64,000 bases of DNA from Kribbibacterium absianum (GTDB lineage: Bacteria; Actinomycetota; Coriobacteriia; Coriobacteriales; Atopobiaceae): contig NZ_JASJEX010000001.1 of NCBI RefSeq assembly GCF_030067705.1, positions 124,001-188,000 on the forward strand. The letters are read 5' to 3'. The translations under genes and the position numbers were made by a program. Positions 17,602 through 27,374 of this stretch are shown here, piece after piece; within the stretch, counting starts at the first letter, position 1; the number at the start of each line of letters is the position of its first letter. The notes beneath the pieces are model-generated. The model was given only the letters and a program-made list of their open reading frames with translations. It made no database searches and was not told where the DNA came from.

Positions 17602-20598
17602 ATGAGCGACATCATGCGCCCCATCGGCTTTGACCACCTGATGACGTGGGTCATGGACGAGTACCGCACGCAGAAGACCATCTTCGGTCAGCAGCGCATC
17701 GTCCGCACCGACCCCGACCGTGCGTTCGCCATCTTCGACGAGAAGATCGAGACCCCCTTTGGCCCCGCCGCCGGCCCCAACTCCCAGCTGGCCCAGAACA
17801 TCATCTCTTGCTACGTGGATGGCGCCCGCTTCTTCGAGCTCAAGACCGTGCAGATCATGGACGGCGAGCAGCTGCGCGAGGCAGTGGCCAAGCCCTGCAT
17901 CCTCGCGCCGGACGAGTGCTACAACTGCGAGTGGTCCACGGAGCTCACCGTGGAGCAGGCCCAGGCCGAGTACATCAAGGCCTGGATCGCCTGCAAGGTG
18001 ATCGCCCGCGAGCTGGACCTCGGCGACCCCGACGGCTTCGTGTTCAACATGTCCGTGGGCTACGACTACGACGGCGTCTGCACGCCCAAGATCGACGGGT
18101 TCCTCAACGGCATGATGGACGCCACCACCACCGAGGCGTGGCAGAAGTCCATCGCCTGGCTCAAGGACAACGTCGAGCTGTTCGAGAACGTGGACGAGGC
18201 CTATATCGACAGCATCTCCCCGCGCGTCTCGAGCTCCGTCACCGAGTCCACGCTCCACGGCTGCCCGCCGGAGGAGATCGAGAAGATCGCCACGCACCTG
18301 ATCGAGGTCAAGGGCCTCAACACCTACGTCAAGTGCAACCCGACGCTCCTCGGCTATGAGTTCGCCCGCAAGACCCTCGACGAGTGCGGCTTCGACTACA
18401 TCGCGTTCGACGACCACCACTTCCTCGAGGACCTCCAGTGGGAGGACGCCGTCCCGATGTTCGAGCGGCTGCAGGCCCTCGCGTCCGAGAAGGGCCTCGA
18501 GTTCGGCGTCAAGCTCACCAACACCTTCCCGGTGGACGTGACCCGAGGCGAGCTGCCGAGCGAAGAGATGTACATGTCCGGCCGGAGCCTCTACCTGCTG
18601 TCCATCTCCCTGGCCGCCCGGATCGCCAAGCAGTTCAACGGCACGCTGCGGATCTCCTACTCCGGCGGCGCCGACGCCCAGAACATCGAGAAGCTGCTCA
18701 AGAGCGGCATCTGGCCCATCACGATGGCCACGACGATCCTCAAGCCGGGCGGCTACGAGCGCCTGTCGCAGATCACGGGCATCCTCGCCAACGTGCCGGG
18801 CGCGACGTTCGAGGGCGTGAACGTGGAGAAGGTCGAGGCCCTGGCCCTCGCCGCCCGCGAGAGCGACAAGTACGAGCACGCCATCAAGGCACTGCCCGAC
18901 CGCCACGTGCCCGGCGAGCTGCCGCTGCTCGACTGCTTCACCGCCCCGTGCCGTCACATCTGCCCGATCCACCAGGACATCCCGGGCTATCTGCGCGCCG
19001 TGGACGAGGCCCGCTACGAGGACGCCCTCAACATCATCCTCGAGCGCAACGCGCTGCCGTTCATGACCGGCACGCTGTGCCCGCACACCTGCACCAACCC
19101 CTGCATGCGCAACTACTACGACCAGCCGGTCCACATCCGCGAGGCCAAGCTCGAGGCCGCCCAGAAGGCCTTCGAGGAGGTGCTGCCCACGCTGGTCGCC
19201 AACGAGCCCACCGGCCCCAAGGTCGCAGTCATCGGCGGCGGCCCCGCGGGCCTCGCCGCCGCCTCGTTCCTGAGCCGTGCCGGCGCCGACGTCACCGTCA
19301 TGGAGCGCACCGGCAAGCTCGGCGGCATCGTGCGCCACGTGATCCCCGGCTTCCGCATCTCCGACGCCGACATCGACCACGACGTGAGCCTCTGCCTGGC
19401 CCACGGCGCCAAGGTGGAGACGGGCGTCTCCGTCGAGAGCGCCGCGGCCCTTAAGAACCTCGGCTACGACAAGGTCGTCATCGCCGCCGGCGCCTGGGCG
19501 CCCGGCCGCGAGGTGCTGCCGGAGGGCTCCACCATCGACGCCATCGAGTTCCTCGAGATGGCCAAGAAGGACCCGGAGTCCGTGTCCCTCGGCACCGACG
19601 TCGTCGTGATCGGCGGCGGCAACACCGCGATGGACGTGGCCCGCGCCGCGACGCGCATCGACGGCGTCAAGAACGTGCGCCTCGTGTACCGTCGCGACGC
19701 CGCCAACATGCCGGCCCAGGAGGAGGAGCTCCTCGACGCGCTGGCGGACGGTGTGGAGCTCTGCGCGCTGCTGAGCCCGGTCGCCCTGGCCGACGACGTC
19801 CTCACCTGCGACGTCATGGAGCTCGGCGAGCCCGACGCTTCCGGCCGCCGCCGTCCCGTCAAGACCGGCGAGCAGACCACCGTGCCGGCCACCGCGGTCA
19901 TCCGCGCCGTGGGCGAGCAGCTGGAGCGCAGCCTGTTCGAGAACTCCGGCATCGAGCTCACCGACCGCGGCCTTCCGAAGGTCGACTCCCACCTCATGAC
20001 CTCCGTCGACGGCGTGTACGTGGTGGGCGACGCCCGCCGCGGCCCCGCGACCATCGTCGAGGGCATCGCGGACGCGCAGGTCGTGGCCGAGGCCATCACC
20101 GGGTGCGCCTTCGACGGCAAGGGCGCGAGCAACATCGACCCCGAGTACGGGAAGAACCTCGCCACCCGCGGCGACCTGTGCCTCAGCTGCGACAAGTGCG
20201 CCACGAGCCGTTGCCTCGAGTGCCCGACCGTCTGCGAGACCTGCGTCGAGGTGTGCCCGAACCGCGCGAACATCGCGGTGCGCGTGGCCGGCGAGCGCCA
20301 GCGCCAGATCGTGCACGTGGACGGCATGTGCAACGAGTGCGGCAACTGCGCCGTGTTCTGCCCGTACCAGGGCGGCCGTCCCTACAAGGACAAGCTCACG
20401 GTCTTCTGGAGCGAGGAGGACCTCCACGACTCGGAGAACGAGGGCTTCCTCGCCCTTGAGGACGGGCGCTTCAAGGTCCGCCTCGACGGGGAGATCCGGG
20501 TCCACGACATCGACGACCCGGCCTGCGGGTTGCCGGAGGGCGTGCGGCGGCTGATCCAAGCCGTCCGCGACGATTACGGCTACTTGCTCTGCAAGTAG
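17602..20598 (+). CDS. ygfK: YgfK, iron-sulfur flavoprotein (annotated putative selenate reductase subunit)
   Basis: A 998-residue cytoplasmic electron-transfer protein. Residues 1-430 resemble a dihydroorotate/dihydropyrimidine dehydrogenase-like barrel. From about 450 comes the GltD-like part: CRHICPIHQDIPGYLR and CPHTCTNPCM cysteine clusters, FAD-binding VAVIGGGPAGLAAASFLSRAG at 541, and a second dinucleotide fold VVVIGGGNTAMDVARAATR at 667. A C-terminal ferredoxin-like region spans 860-920 (CLSCDKCATSRCLECP, CVEVCPNRAN, CNECGNCAVFCP). YgfK is a core gene of the anaerobic purine cluster and is thought to exchange electrons with the molybdenum hydroxylases; that partner assignment is inference. 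The length is typical. GAGAGGA precedes ATG 17602. Confidence 0.93.
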   Translation: MSDIMRPIGFDHLMTWVMDEYRTQKTIFGQQRIVRTDPDRAFAIFDEKIETPFGPAAGPNSQLAQNIISCYVDGARFFELKTVQIMDGEQLREAVAKPCILAPDECYNCEWSTELTVEQAQAEYIKAWIACKVIARELDLGDPDGFVFNMSVGYDYDGVCTPKIDGFLNGMMDATTTEAWQKSIAWLKDNVELFENVDEAYIDSISPRVSSSVTESTLHGCPPEEIEKIATHLIEVKGLNTYVKCNPTLLGYEFARKTLDECGFDYIAFDDHHFLEDLQWEDAVPMFERLQALASEKGLEFGVKLTNTFPVDVTRGELPSEEMYMSGRSLYLLSISLAARIAKQFNGTLRISYSGGADAQNIEKLLKSGIWPITMATTILKPGGYERLSQITGILANVPGATFEGVNVEKVEALALAARESDKYEHAIKALPDRHVPGELPLLDCFTAPCRHICPIHQDIPGYLRAVDEARYEDALNIILERNALPFMTGTLCPHTCTNPCMRNYYDQPVHIREAKLEAAQKAFEEVLPTLVANEPTGPKVAVIGGGPAGLAAASFLSRAGADVTVMERTGKLGGIVRHVIPGFRISDADIDHDVSLCLAHGAKVETGVSVESAAALKNLGYDKVVIAAGAWAPGREVLPEGSTIDAIEFLEMAKKDPESVSLGTDVVVIGGGNTAMDVARAATRIDGVKNVRLVYRRDAANMPAQEEELLDALADGVELCALLSPVALADDVLTCDVMELGEPDASGRRRPVKTGEQTTVPATAVIRAVGEQLERSLFENSGIELTDRGLPKVDSHLMTSVDGVYVVGDARRGPATIVEGIADAQVVAEAITGCAFDGKGASNIDPEYGKNLATRGDLCLSCDKCATSRCLECPTVCETCVEVCPNRANIAVRVAGERQRQIVHVDGMCNECGNCAVFCPYQGGRPYKDKLTVFWSEEDLHDSENEGFLALEDGRFKVRLDGEIRVHDIDDPACGLPEGVRRLIQAVRDDYGYLLCK

Positions 20599-20604
20599 GA
20601 AACC

Positions 20605-20638
20605 GGGACCGTTCACCTCGCAAAAGGTGAACGGTCCC
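20605..20638 (+). terminator. Hairpin after ygfK (terminator or processing stem)
   Basis: A perfect 14-bp stem (20605-20618 with 20625-20638) and 6-nt loop start 6 bases after the ygfK stop. Only a short CTT follows instead of a T-run, so it may attenuate or protect mRNA rather than stop it fully. Confidence 0.6.
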
Positions 20639-20744
20639 CTTCGTTACGGGGAGTCCCCGCGCTTCATGGAGTATCCAGACGCAGGCGAGCGGGGTTTCGA
20701 AGAGAATCAGACATCGTTCAAGTCCGATGTGATTGAGGAGAGAC

Positions 20745-23435
20745 ATGCCCGAGAGTTACACCATCACCGTCAACGGGCAGGTGCACGAGACGAGCGAGGA
20801 CAAGTCGCTGCTGCGGTACCTCCGCAACAACCTCAAGCTCAAGTCCGTCAAGGACGGCTGCTCCGAGGGCGCCTGCGGCACCTGCACGATCATCGTGGAC
20901 GGCAAGGCCACCCGTGCCTGCACGCTCACCACCAAGCGCGCCGACGGCAAGACCGTCGTCACCACCGAGGGGCTCACGCCCGAGGAGCGGGAGGCCTTCG
21001 TCTACGCGTTCGGCGTCAAGGGCGCCGTGCAGTGCGGCTTCTGCACCCCGGGCATGGTCATGAGCGGCAAGGCCCTCATCGACCAGAACCCGGACCCCAC
21101 CGAGGCCGAGATCAAGAAGGCCATCCGCGGCAACATCTGCCGCTGCACCGGCTACAAGAAGATCATCGAGGGCATCCAGCTTGCCGCCGCCATCCTCCGA
21201 GGCGACGAGGTCATCGACGAGGCCTTCGAGAAGGGCGACGAGGGCTTCGGCGTGGGCGACCGCGCGTTCCGGCTCGACGTCCGCGAGAAGGTGCTCGGCA
21301 CCGGCAAGTACCCCAACGACTTCGACGAGCGCGACTTCCCTGGCCTCGTGCACGCGGCGGCCGTGCGCTCGGTGCACCCGCGCGCCGTGGTCAAGAAGAT
21401 CCACTACAAGGAGGCCATGCAGGTCCCCGGCGTGATCACGGTGCTCACCGCCAAGGACGTCCCGGTGAACAAGGTGGGCCACCTGCAGCAGGACTGGGAC
21501 GTCATGATCGCCGAGGGCGACACCACCCGCTGCGTGGGGGACGCCATCGCGCTCGTCGTGGCCGAGACGCCCGACGCCGTGCGCATGGCCCGCGACGCGA
21601 TCCTTGTGGACTACGAGGTGCTCGAGCCGGTGCGCAACTGGGAGGAGGCCGCCGCCGAGGGCGCGCCTGCGATCCACGAGCACGCGCCCAACAACATCTG
21701 CCAGCAGCGCCACATCACCCGCGGCGACGCCAAGACCGCGCTCGCCAACTCCGCCTACACGGTCACGGAGACCTTCCACACGCCGTTCACCGAGCACGCG
21801 TTCCTCGAGCCGGAGTGCGCCGTGGCGTACCCGGAGGGCGACGGCGTGCACATCGTGACGACGGACCAGGGCGTCTACGACACCCGCCACGAGGTCGCGC
21901 ACATGTTTGGCTGGGACGACGAGCCCGAGCGCGTCGTGGTGGAGAACGCCCTCGTGGGCGGCGGCTTCGGAGGCAAGGAGGACGTGTCCGTCCAGCACCT
22001 CGCGGCCCTCGCCGCGCTCGCCGTGAACCGGCCGGTCAAGTGCCGCCTCACGCGCCAGGAGTCCATCAACTTCCACCCCAAGCGTCACAAGATGGACGCC
22101 ACCTTCACCGTGGGCTGCGACGAGAACGGCATGCTCACCGGCCTCGACTGCGACGTGTACTTCGACACCGGCGCCTATGCGTCCCTCTGCGGCCCGGTCC
22201 TCGAGCGCGCCTGCACCCACGCGCCCGGCCCGTACACCTACCAGAACACCGACATCCGCGGCTACGGCTACTACACCAACAACCCGCCCGCGGGCGCGTT
22301 CCGCGGCTTCGGCGTGTGCCAGACGGAGTTCGCCCTCGAGATGTGCCTCGACAAGCTTGCCGAGAAGGCCGGCCTCGACCCGTGGGAGATCCGCTACCGC
22401 AACGCCATCGAGCCGGGCAAGGCGCTCCCGAACGGCCAGATCGCCGACTGCTCCACGGCCCTCAAGGAGGCCCTGATCGCGGTCAAGGACGTGTACTACG
22501 CGAACAAGGACCACGCCGGCATCGCGTGCGCGATGAAGAACGCCGGCGTCGGCGTCGGCCTGCCGGACAAGGGCCGCGCCCGTATGATCGTGAACGACGG
22601 CGTCGTCGAGGTGTACTGCGCCGCCTCCGACATCGGCCAGGGCTGCAAGACGGTCTTCGCCCAGATGGCCTGCCAGTCCACCGGGCTCCCGTTGGAGAAG
22701 ATCCGCATGATGCCCGTCTCCACCAAGCTGGGTCCCGACTCCGGCACCACCTCCGGCTCGCGACAGACGCTCATCTCGGGCGAGGCCATCCGCATGGTGG
22801 GCGCGGACCTGGCCGCCGACCTGGCCACCGTGGGCGGCGACCTCTCCCAGCTCGAGGGCAAGGAGTACTACGAGGAGTTCTTCGACCCCACTGACAAGCT
22901 GGGCGCCGACGTTCCCAACCCCAAGAGCCATGTGGCCTACGGCTTCGCCGCGTCCGTGGCCGTGCTCGACGACGAGGGCTGGGTCGCCGAGATCCACCAG
23001 GCCCACGACTCCGGCAAGGTCGTGAACCCCATCGCGATCCAGGGGCAGATCGAGGGCGGCGTGCTCATGTCCATGGGCTACGCGCTCACCGAGAAGTTCC
23101 CGCTCAAGGACTGCGTGCCCACCGCCAAGTACGGCACCCTCGGCCTCTTCCGCGCGGACAAGATCCCCGAGATCGACGCGATCTACGTGGAGAAGGAGCA
23201 GCTGCTGCCGTTCGCCTACGGCTCCAAGGGCGTCGGCGAGATCTCATCGATCCCCACGGCCCAGGCCATCGCGGGGGCCTACTACGCCAAGGACGGCATG
23301 TTCCGCACCTCGCTGCCGCTGGCCGACACGCCCTATGCGCCGAAGCCCAAGCCGGCGAAGAAGAAGATGACGCCGGAGGAGATCCAGGCGGCGATCGCCG
23401 CCAAGAAGGCCGCCAAGGCCAAGAAGGCCGAGTAA
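20745..23435 (+). CDS. Selenium-type xanthine dehydrogenase, Fe-S and molybdopterin domains fused (XdhD-like)
   Basis: An 896-residue enzyme joining a two-cluster [2Fe-2S] domain (CSEGACGTC near residue 39, CGFCTPG near 97, CRCTGYKK near 130) to a molybdenum hydroxylase large subunit (GGGFGGKED near 405, GAFRGFGVCQTEFALE near 513, SDIGQGCKTV near 628, GSKGVGEIS near 825). It has no FAD domain, so it needs an electron partner; YgfK just upstream is the likely one. The family (selenium-dependent xanthine dehydrogenase) carries a labile selenium at molybdenum, not selenocysteine. I chose ATG 20745 with GAGGAG; TTG 20733 is less likely. The last 30 residues (PKPAKKKMTPEE... AKKAAKAKKAE) form an extra Lys/Ala tail. 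Confidence 0.9.
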   Translation: MPESYTITVNGQVHETSEDKSLLRYLRNNLKLKSVKDGCSEGACGTCTIIVDGKATRACTLTTKRADGKTVVTTEGLTPEEREAFVYAFGVKGAVQCGFCTPGMVMSGKALIDQNPDPTEAEIKKAIRGNICRCTGYKKIIEGIQLAAAILRGDEVIDEAFEKGDEGFGVGDRAFRLDVREKVLGTGKYPNDFDERDFPGLVHAAAVRSVHPRAVVKKIHYKEAMQVPGVITVLTAKDVPVNKVGHLQQDWDVMIAEGDTTRCVGDAIALVVAETPDAVRMARDAILVDYEVLEPVRNWEEAAAEGAPAIHEHAPNNICQQRHITRGDAKTALANSAYTVTETFHTPFTEHAFLEPECAVAYPEGDGVHIVTTDQGVYDTRHEVAHMFGWDDEPERVVVENALVGGGFGGKEDVSVQHLAALAALAVNRPVKCRLTRQESINFHPKRHKMDATFTVGCDENGMLTGLDCDVYFDTGAYASLCGPVLERACTHAPGPYTYQNTDIRGYGYYTNNPPAGAFRGFGVCQTEFALEMCLDKLAEKAGLDPWEIRYRNAIEPGKALPNGQIADCSTALKEALIAVKDVYYANKDHAGIACAMKNAGVGVGLPDKGRARMIVNDGVVEVYCAASDIGQGCKTVFAQMACQSTGLPLEKIRMMPVSTKLGPDSGTTSGSRQTLISGEAIRMVGADLAADLATVGGDLSQLEGKEYYEEFFDPTDKLGADVPNPKSHVAYGFAASVAVLDDEGWVAEIHQAHDSGKVVNPIAIQGQIEGGVLMSMGYALTEKFPLKDCVPTAKYGTLGLFRADKIPEIDAIYVEKEQLLPFAYGSKGVGEISSIPTAQAIAGAYYAKDGMFRTSLPLADTPYAPKPKPAKKKMTPEEIQAAIAAKKAAKAKKAE

Positions 23436-23640
23436 GGACCTGGGCGCCCGACCCGGAGCAGAGGCCGGGCGCCCGCACCCCGCGAGAGGGACGATGGGGT
23501 CCGCGAGACTGAAGGGGCCTCAAGAGGAAGACCCTTTCGAGGACAATCGAAGACGACGACCCATCGCGTAAGGGCCGCCAGCCACAGAACCGAGCGCCCA
23601 CGGTAGCTGGGCGAGGACACGTTGGAGGAAGGTCGATGGA
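23436..23640. other. Spacer between the fused xanthine dehydrogenase and the four-gene xdh set
   Basis: Contains a GC-rich hairpin (GGGCGCCCG near 23443 with CCGGGCGCCC near 23466-23475). No promoter stands out, and the ACAAAAAGT motif is absent. The RBS GGAGGAAGG lies at 23623-23631. Confidence 0.4.
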
Positions 23641-25974
23641 ATGAGCAAGTTCAAGGAGGTCGGACGGCCGCTGGCTCGTGTTGACGCCAAAGACAAGGTC
23701 ACCGGCCGTGCGAAGTATTGTTACGACCTGCTGCCCCAGGACCACCTGGTGGCGAAGATGGTCCTGGCGACCATCGGCAACGGCAAGGTGCTCTCCATCG
23801 ACACCTCCGAGGCCGAGCGCGTGCCGGGCGTCGTCGGCGTTTTCACCTGCTTCGATCCCGAGCTGCCCAAGACGCCCTTCGGCACGGCCGGTCACCCCTG
23901 GTCCTGCGACCCAGGCCACCAGGACATCCAGGACCGTTGGATCCTCACGGACCGCGTCCGCCAGTACGGCGACGTGATCGCGGCCGTCGTGGCGGAGGAC
24001 ACCGTGGCGGCCGACCGCGCCGTGCGCGCCGTGAAGGTGGAGTACGAGGAGTACCCGCTCGAGCTCACGCGCCACGAGGCCGTCGACCATCCAGAGGACT
24101 ACCCGCCCCTCCATGAGGCGCGTCCCAACAACATCATCGCCCACGTCGACAACCGCACCGAGGTCGCCGGCGGCTACGATACCATCGAGGAGATCCTCGA
24201 GGACCCGTCTCTGCACCACACGCACGTCGAGGTCACGACGCCGCGCCAGTCGCAGGCGCACATCGAGCTCTGCCTCTCCTACGCCTACGCCGAGGGCGAC
24301 CGCATCACCGTCGTGAGTTCCACGCAGCTGCCGCACATCTGCCGGCGCATCGTGGCCCAGGCGCTCGAGCGGCCGTGGGGCGACATCCGCGTGATCAAGC
24401 CCTACATCGGCGGTGGCTTCGGCAACAAGCAGGACATCCTCTACGAGCCCCTCAACGCGTGGCTCTGCGAGAAGGTGGGCGGCCGCTGCGTGCTGCTCGA
24501 GCTCACGCGCGAGGAGGTCTTCGCCTACACGCGCTCGCGCCAGCCCAAGGAGTGCCACCTGGACGCCGCCTGGGACGACGACATGAACCTCAAGGCGCGC
24601 AAGCTGGAGGGCTGGTCCAACCAGGGCGCCTACGCCGCCCACGGGCATGCGCTGATGGCGAACACCGCCAACAGCTTCCGCCAGGAGTACTCGGGCGTCG
24701 AGCTGGCGCACCACGGCATCGCGACGACGTTCTACTCCAACGAGACCACGGCCGGCGCCATGCGCGCCTACGGCGTGCCCGAGGGCAACTGGGCGGCCGA
24801 GGTGCTCATGAGCGACATCGCCCATGACATGGGCTGGGACGGCTGCGACTTCCGTCTGAAGAACTTCATGAAGCTCGGCTACCGCGACCCCTTCTGGCCG
24901 GGGCCCCTCTGCTGCTACTCGCGCGGCATCGAGGAGTGCGTGGCCAAGGGCAAGGAGCTCATCGGCTGGGACGAGAAGCAGAAGGCTTACAAGGACCAGA
25001 CCGGGCCCATCCGGCACGGCGTGGGCGTCGCGCTCTTCAGCTACAAGACGTCGGTCGCCGGCCTCTCGCTCGAGACCTCCAACGTGCGCATGAACCTCGC
25101 CCAGGACGGCTCCGTGATGCTGCAGATGGGCGCGACTGAGATCGGCCAGGGCGCGGACACCGTCTTCTCCCAGATGGCGGCCGAGACCATCGGCATCCCG
25201 ACGGAGATGGTGCACATCGTCTCGCAGCAGGACACGGACGTGACGCCCTACGACTCCGGCGCCTACGCGTCCCGCCAGAGCTACGTGGCCGGCACCGCGT
25301 GCAAGAAGGTGGCCGAGGAGCTGCGGCAGGAGATCCTCGACTACGCGCACTTCCTGTTCCCCAAGCAGCAGATGCCCTACGACCTCCGCGACGGCGTGAT
25401 CTATGACATCGCCGGCAACGCCGTGACCACGATCGGCGAGGTGGCCATCCAGGCCTACTACCACCCGACCAACGCGAAGCAGATTCAGGCGCAGGACGGC
25501 ATCAACGTCCAAGAGAACACGTTCGCGATGGGCGCGTGCTTCGTGGACCTCACGGTGGACATCCCGATGGCGACCGTGACCTTGAACAACATCGTGGAGA
25601 TTCACGACTCCGGCACCGTGCTCAACCCCAAGACCGCCGAGCAACAGGTTCACGGCGGCATCGGGCAGTCCGCTGGCATGGCCCTCTCGGAGGAGCTCCT
25701 CACCAACCCCAAGGACGGCTCCATCCGCAACAACAACCTGCTCGACTACAAGATCCCGACGGCCATGGACCTGCCGGACCTCACCGCCGGGTTCGTGGAG
25801 ACGTACGACCCCACCGGCCCCTACGGCAACAAGGCGCTCGGCGAGTGCCCGTGCATACCGGCCGCCCCGGCGATCCGGGACGCCATCCTCAATGCAACCG
25901 GCGTGAAGTTCTACGACGCGCCCATGACCCCTCAGCGGCTGTTCGAGGGATTCAAGAAGGAGGGTTTGATCTAG
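23641..25974 (+). CDS. Xanthine dehydrogenase molybdopterin-binding subunit, copy 1
   Basis: A 777-residue large subunit of a three-subunit molybdenum hydroxylase, oxidising a purine such as hypoxanthine or xanthine. The N-terminus VGRPLARVDAKDKVTGRAKYCYDLLP is the small Mo-subunit domain. Molybdenum-pocket motifs include KPYIGGGFGNKQD (near residue 255), TTAGAMRAYGVPEGNWAAE (near 365), ATEIGQGADTVFSQMA (near 498), QQVHGGIGQSAGMAL and PYGNKALGECPCIPAAPAIRDAI (near 728). It begins the set xdhA1-xdhB-xdhC-xdhA2, all within 0-10 bases or overlapping. It is about two-thirds identical by eye to the protein at 27374 and shares the unusual YEPLNAWLCEKVGGRCVLLE segment. Confidence 0.92.
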   Translation: MSKFKEVGRPLARVDAKDKVTGRAKYCYDLLPQDHLVAKMVLATIGNGKVLSIDTSEAERVPGVVGVFTCFDPELPKTPFGTAGHPWSCDPGHQDIQDRWILTDRVRQYGDVIAAVVAEDTVAADRAVRAVKVEYEEYPLELTRHEAVDHPEDYPPLHEARPNNIIAHVDNRTEVAGGYDTIEEILEDPSLHHTHVEVTTPRQSQAHIELCLSYAYAEGDRITVVSSTQLPHICRRIVAQALERPWGDIRVIKPYIGGGFGNKQDILYEPLNAWLCEKVGGRCVLLELTREEVFAYTRSRQPKECHLDAAWDDDMNLKARKLEGWSNQGAYAAHGHALMANTANSFRQEYSGVELAHHGIATTFYSNETTAGAMRAYGVPEGNWAAEVLMSDIAHDMGWDGCDFRLKNFMKLGYRDPFWPGPLCCYSRGIEECVAKGKELIGWDEKQKAYKDQTGPIRHGVGVALFSYKTSVAGLSLETSNVRMNLAQDGSVMLQMGATEIGQGADTVFSQMAAETIGIPTEMVHIVSQQDTDVTPYDSGAYASRQSYVAGTACKKVAEELRQEILDYAHFLFPKQQMPYDLRDGVIYDIAGNAVTTIGEVAIQAYYHPTNAKQIQAQDGINVQENTFAMGACFVDLTVDIPMATVTLNNIVEIHDSGTVLNPKTAEQQVHGGIGQSAGMALSEELLTNPKDGSIRNNNLLDYKIPTAMDLPDLTAGFVETYDPTGPYGNKALGECPCIPAAPAIRDAILNATGVKFYDAPMTPQRLFEGFKKEGLI

Positions 25975-25977
25975 GCC

Positions 25978-26868
25978 ATGTATGACATCGTTTATTACCA
26001 CGAGGCCGAGAGCGTGCAGGACGCGGTGAGGGCCCTGACCGAGCATCCCGAGGCTCGCGTCATCGCGGGAGGCACCGACGTCCTGGTCCAGATCCGCGAG
26101 GGCCGCTTCGGGCCCTGCGAGCTGGTCTCCATCCACGAGCTGCGCGACGAGCTCTGGGGCGTGACGCTCGACGAGGACGAGACCATCTGCATCGGCCCCA
26201 TCACCTGGTTCCATGCCGTGAACACCGACCCCATCTGCCAGGAGCGCATCCCGGTGCTGTGCGACGCGTGCGACACCCCGGGTGGCCCGCAGCTGCGCGT
26301 GTCCGGCACGGTGGGCGGCAACCTGTGCAACGGCATCACGTCCGCCGACACCGCGTCCACGTTCTTCGCGTTCGGCGCCGAGCTGGTGCTGGAGGGGCCG
26401 AACGGCCGCCGCGTGGTGCCCATCGAGAAGTGGTACGCGGGGCCCGGCAAGACCGTGCGCGAGCAGAACGAGGTGCTCGTCCAGATCCGCATCCCCAAGA
26501 GCCACTACGAGGGCTTCACCGGCGAGTACATCAAGTACGGCAAGCGTCGCGCGCTCGAGATCGCGACGATGGGCTGCTGCTGTCTGGTGAAGCTGGCCGA
26601 CGACCACGAGACCATCGAGGACGTGCGCTTCGCGTACGGCGTGGCGGGCCCCAACCCGTGCCGGTCCGAGGCCGCCGAGAACATCGCCCGCGGGAAGACC
26701 GTCGCCGAGGCCGCCCCGCTCGTGGGCGAGGCCGCGCTCGAGGACCTGCACCCGCGCGACTCCTGGCGCGCGTCCAAGGACTTCCGCGAGCAACTGATCA
26801 AAGAGATGACGAAGCGCGCGCTCGTTGAGGCCGCTGCCAAGGGAGGTTCGACCGCATCATGGAAATGA
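25978..26868 (+). CDS. Xanthine dehydrogenase FAD-binding subunit
   Basis: A 296-residue FAD domain protein of the CO dehydrogenase/xanthine dehydrogenase type. It has the FAD pyrophosphate loop VIAGGTDVLVQIREG near residue 37 and the second flavin motif LRVSGTVGGNLCNGITSADTA near 107, followed by the C-terminal CODH flavoprotein domain (YGVAGPNPCRSEAAE). It passes electrons from the Fe-S subunit to the final acceptor. It starts three bases after the stop of the Mo subunit; the AGGAGGG is rather far upstream (14 bases). Its 3' end overlaps the Fe-S gene by 10 bases. Confidence 0.92.
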   Translation: MYDIVYYHEAESVQDAVRALTEHPEARVIAGGTDVLVQIREGRFGPCELVSIHELRDELWGVTLDEDETICIGPITWFHAVNTDPICQERIPVLCDACDTPGGPQLRVSGTVGGNLCNGITSADTASTFFAFGAELVLEGPNGRRVVPIEKWYAGPGKTVREQNEVLVQIRIPKSHYEGFTGEYIKYGKRRALEIATMGCCCLVKLADDHETIEDVRFAYGVAGPNPCRSEAAENIARGKTVAEAAPLVGEAALEDLHPRDSWRASKDFREQLIKEMTKRALVEAAAKGGSTASWK

Positions 26869-27374
26869 GGATCCTCAGCTGCACCGTCAATGGCAAGCCG
26901 GTCCAGGTGGGCTACGACGTCCGCGAGTGCCTGCTCGACACCCTGCACGACCGGCTCGGCCTCACGTCCGTGAAGCGCGGGTGCGAGGTGGGGGAGTGCG
27001 GCGCCTGCACCGTCCTTATCGACGGCGTGGCCACGGACACCTGTCTCTACCTGACCGCCTGGGCCGAGGGAAAGACCATCGAGACCGTGGAGGGGCTGCA
27101 GGCCCCGGACGGCACGCTCGACGTGGTGCAGCAGGCCTTTGTGGACGAGTTCGCCGTCCAGTGCGGGTTCTGCATCCCGGGCCTCATCATGTCCGCCGAG
27201 GAGATGGTGCGGTCGGGCAAGACCTTCACGCGCGATGAGATCCGCAAGTGCCTGTCCGGCCACCTGTGCCGCTGCACCGGCTACCAGAACATCGTGAACG
27301 CGGTCGAGAAGGCGACCAACCTCGTGAACGGCATGGTGGGTGAGGAGGCAAGCGGGACCGAGGAGGTGGCCTGA
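26859..27374 (+). CDS. Xanthine dehydrogenase [2Fe-2S] subunit
   Basis: A 171-residue protein with two [2Fe-2S] clusters. The plant-ferredoxin-like N-terminal cluster is RGCEVGECGACTVLIDG...DTC (residues about 43-65) and the helical second cluster is QCGFCIPGLIMSA with CRCTGYQNIVNAV (about 105-145). All eight cysteines are present. ATG 26859 overlaps the FAD gene and ATG 26865 is an alternative two codons later. The stop overlaps the start of the second Mo subunit (TGATG), so the Fe-S subunit is probably shared by both large subunits. Confidence 0.92.
   Translation: MEMRILSCTVNGKPVQVGYDVRECLLDTLHDRLGLTSVKRGCEVGECGACTVLIDGVATDTCLYLTAWAEGKTIETVEGLQAPDGTLDVVQQAFVDEFAVQCGFCIPGLIMSAEEMVRSGKTFTRDEIRKCLSGHLCRCTGYQNIVNAVEKATNLVNGMVGEEASGTEEVA

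Noticed and set aside
15991-20616. A 1541-codon open frame on the minus strand
   Set aside because: It lies opposite ssnA and ygfK, has no family motif and a His/Val/Arg/Leu-rich composition typical of the antisense of GC3-biased genes.
20745-23435. Selenocysteine in the selenium-type xanthine dehydrogenase
   Set aside because: No in-frame TGA or SECIS-like element; the family uses a labile selenium ligand on molybdenum.
23104-26793. A 1229-codon open frame on the minus strand
   Set aside because: Antisense shadow of the xanthine dehydrogenase genes; no RBS or recognisable domain.
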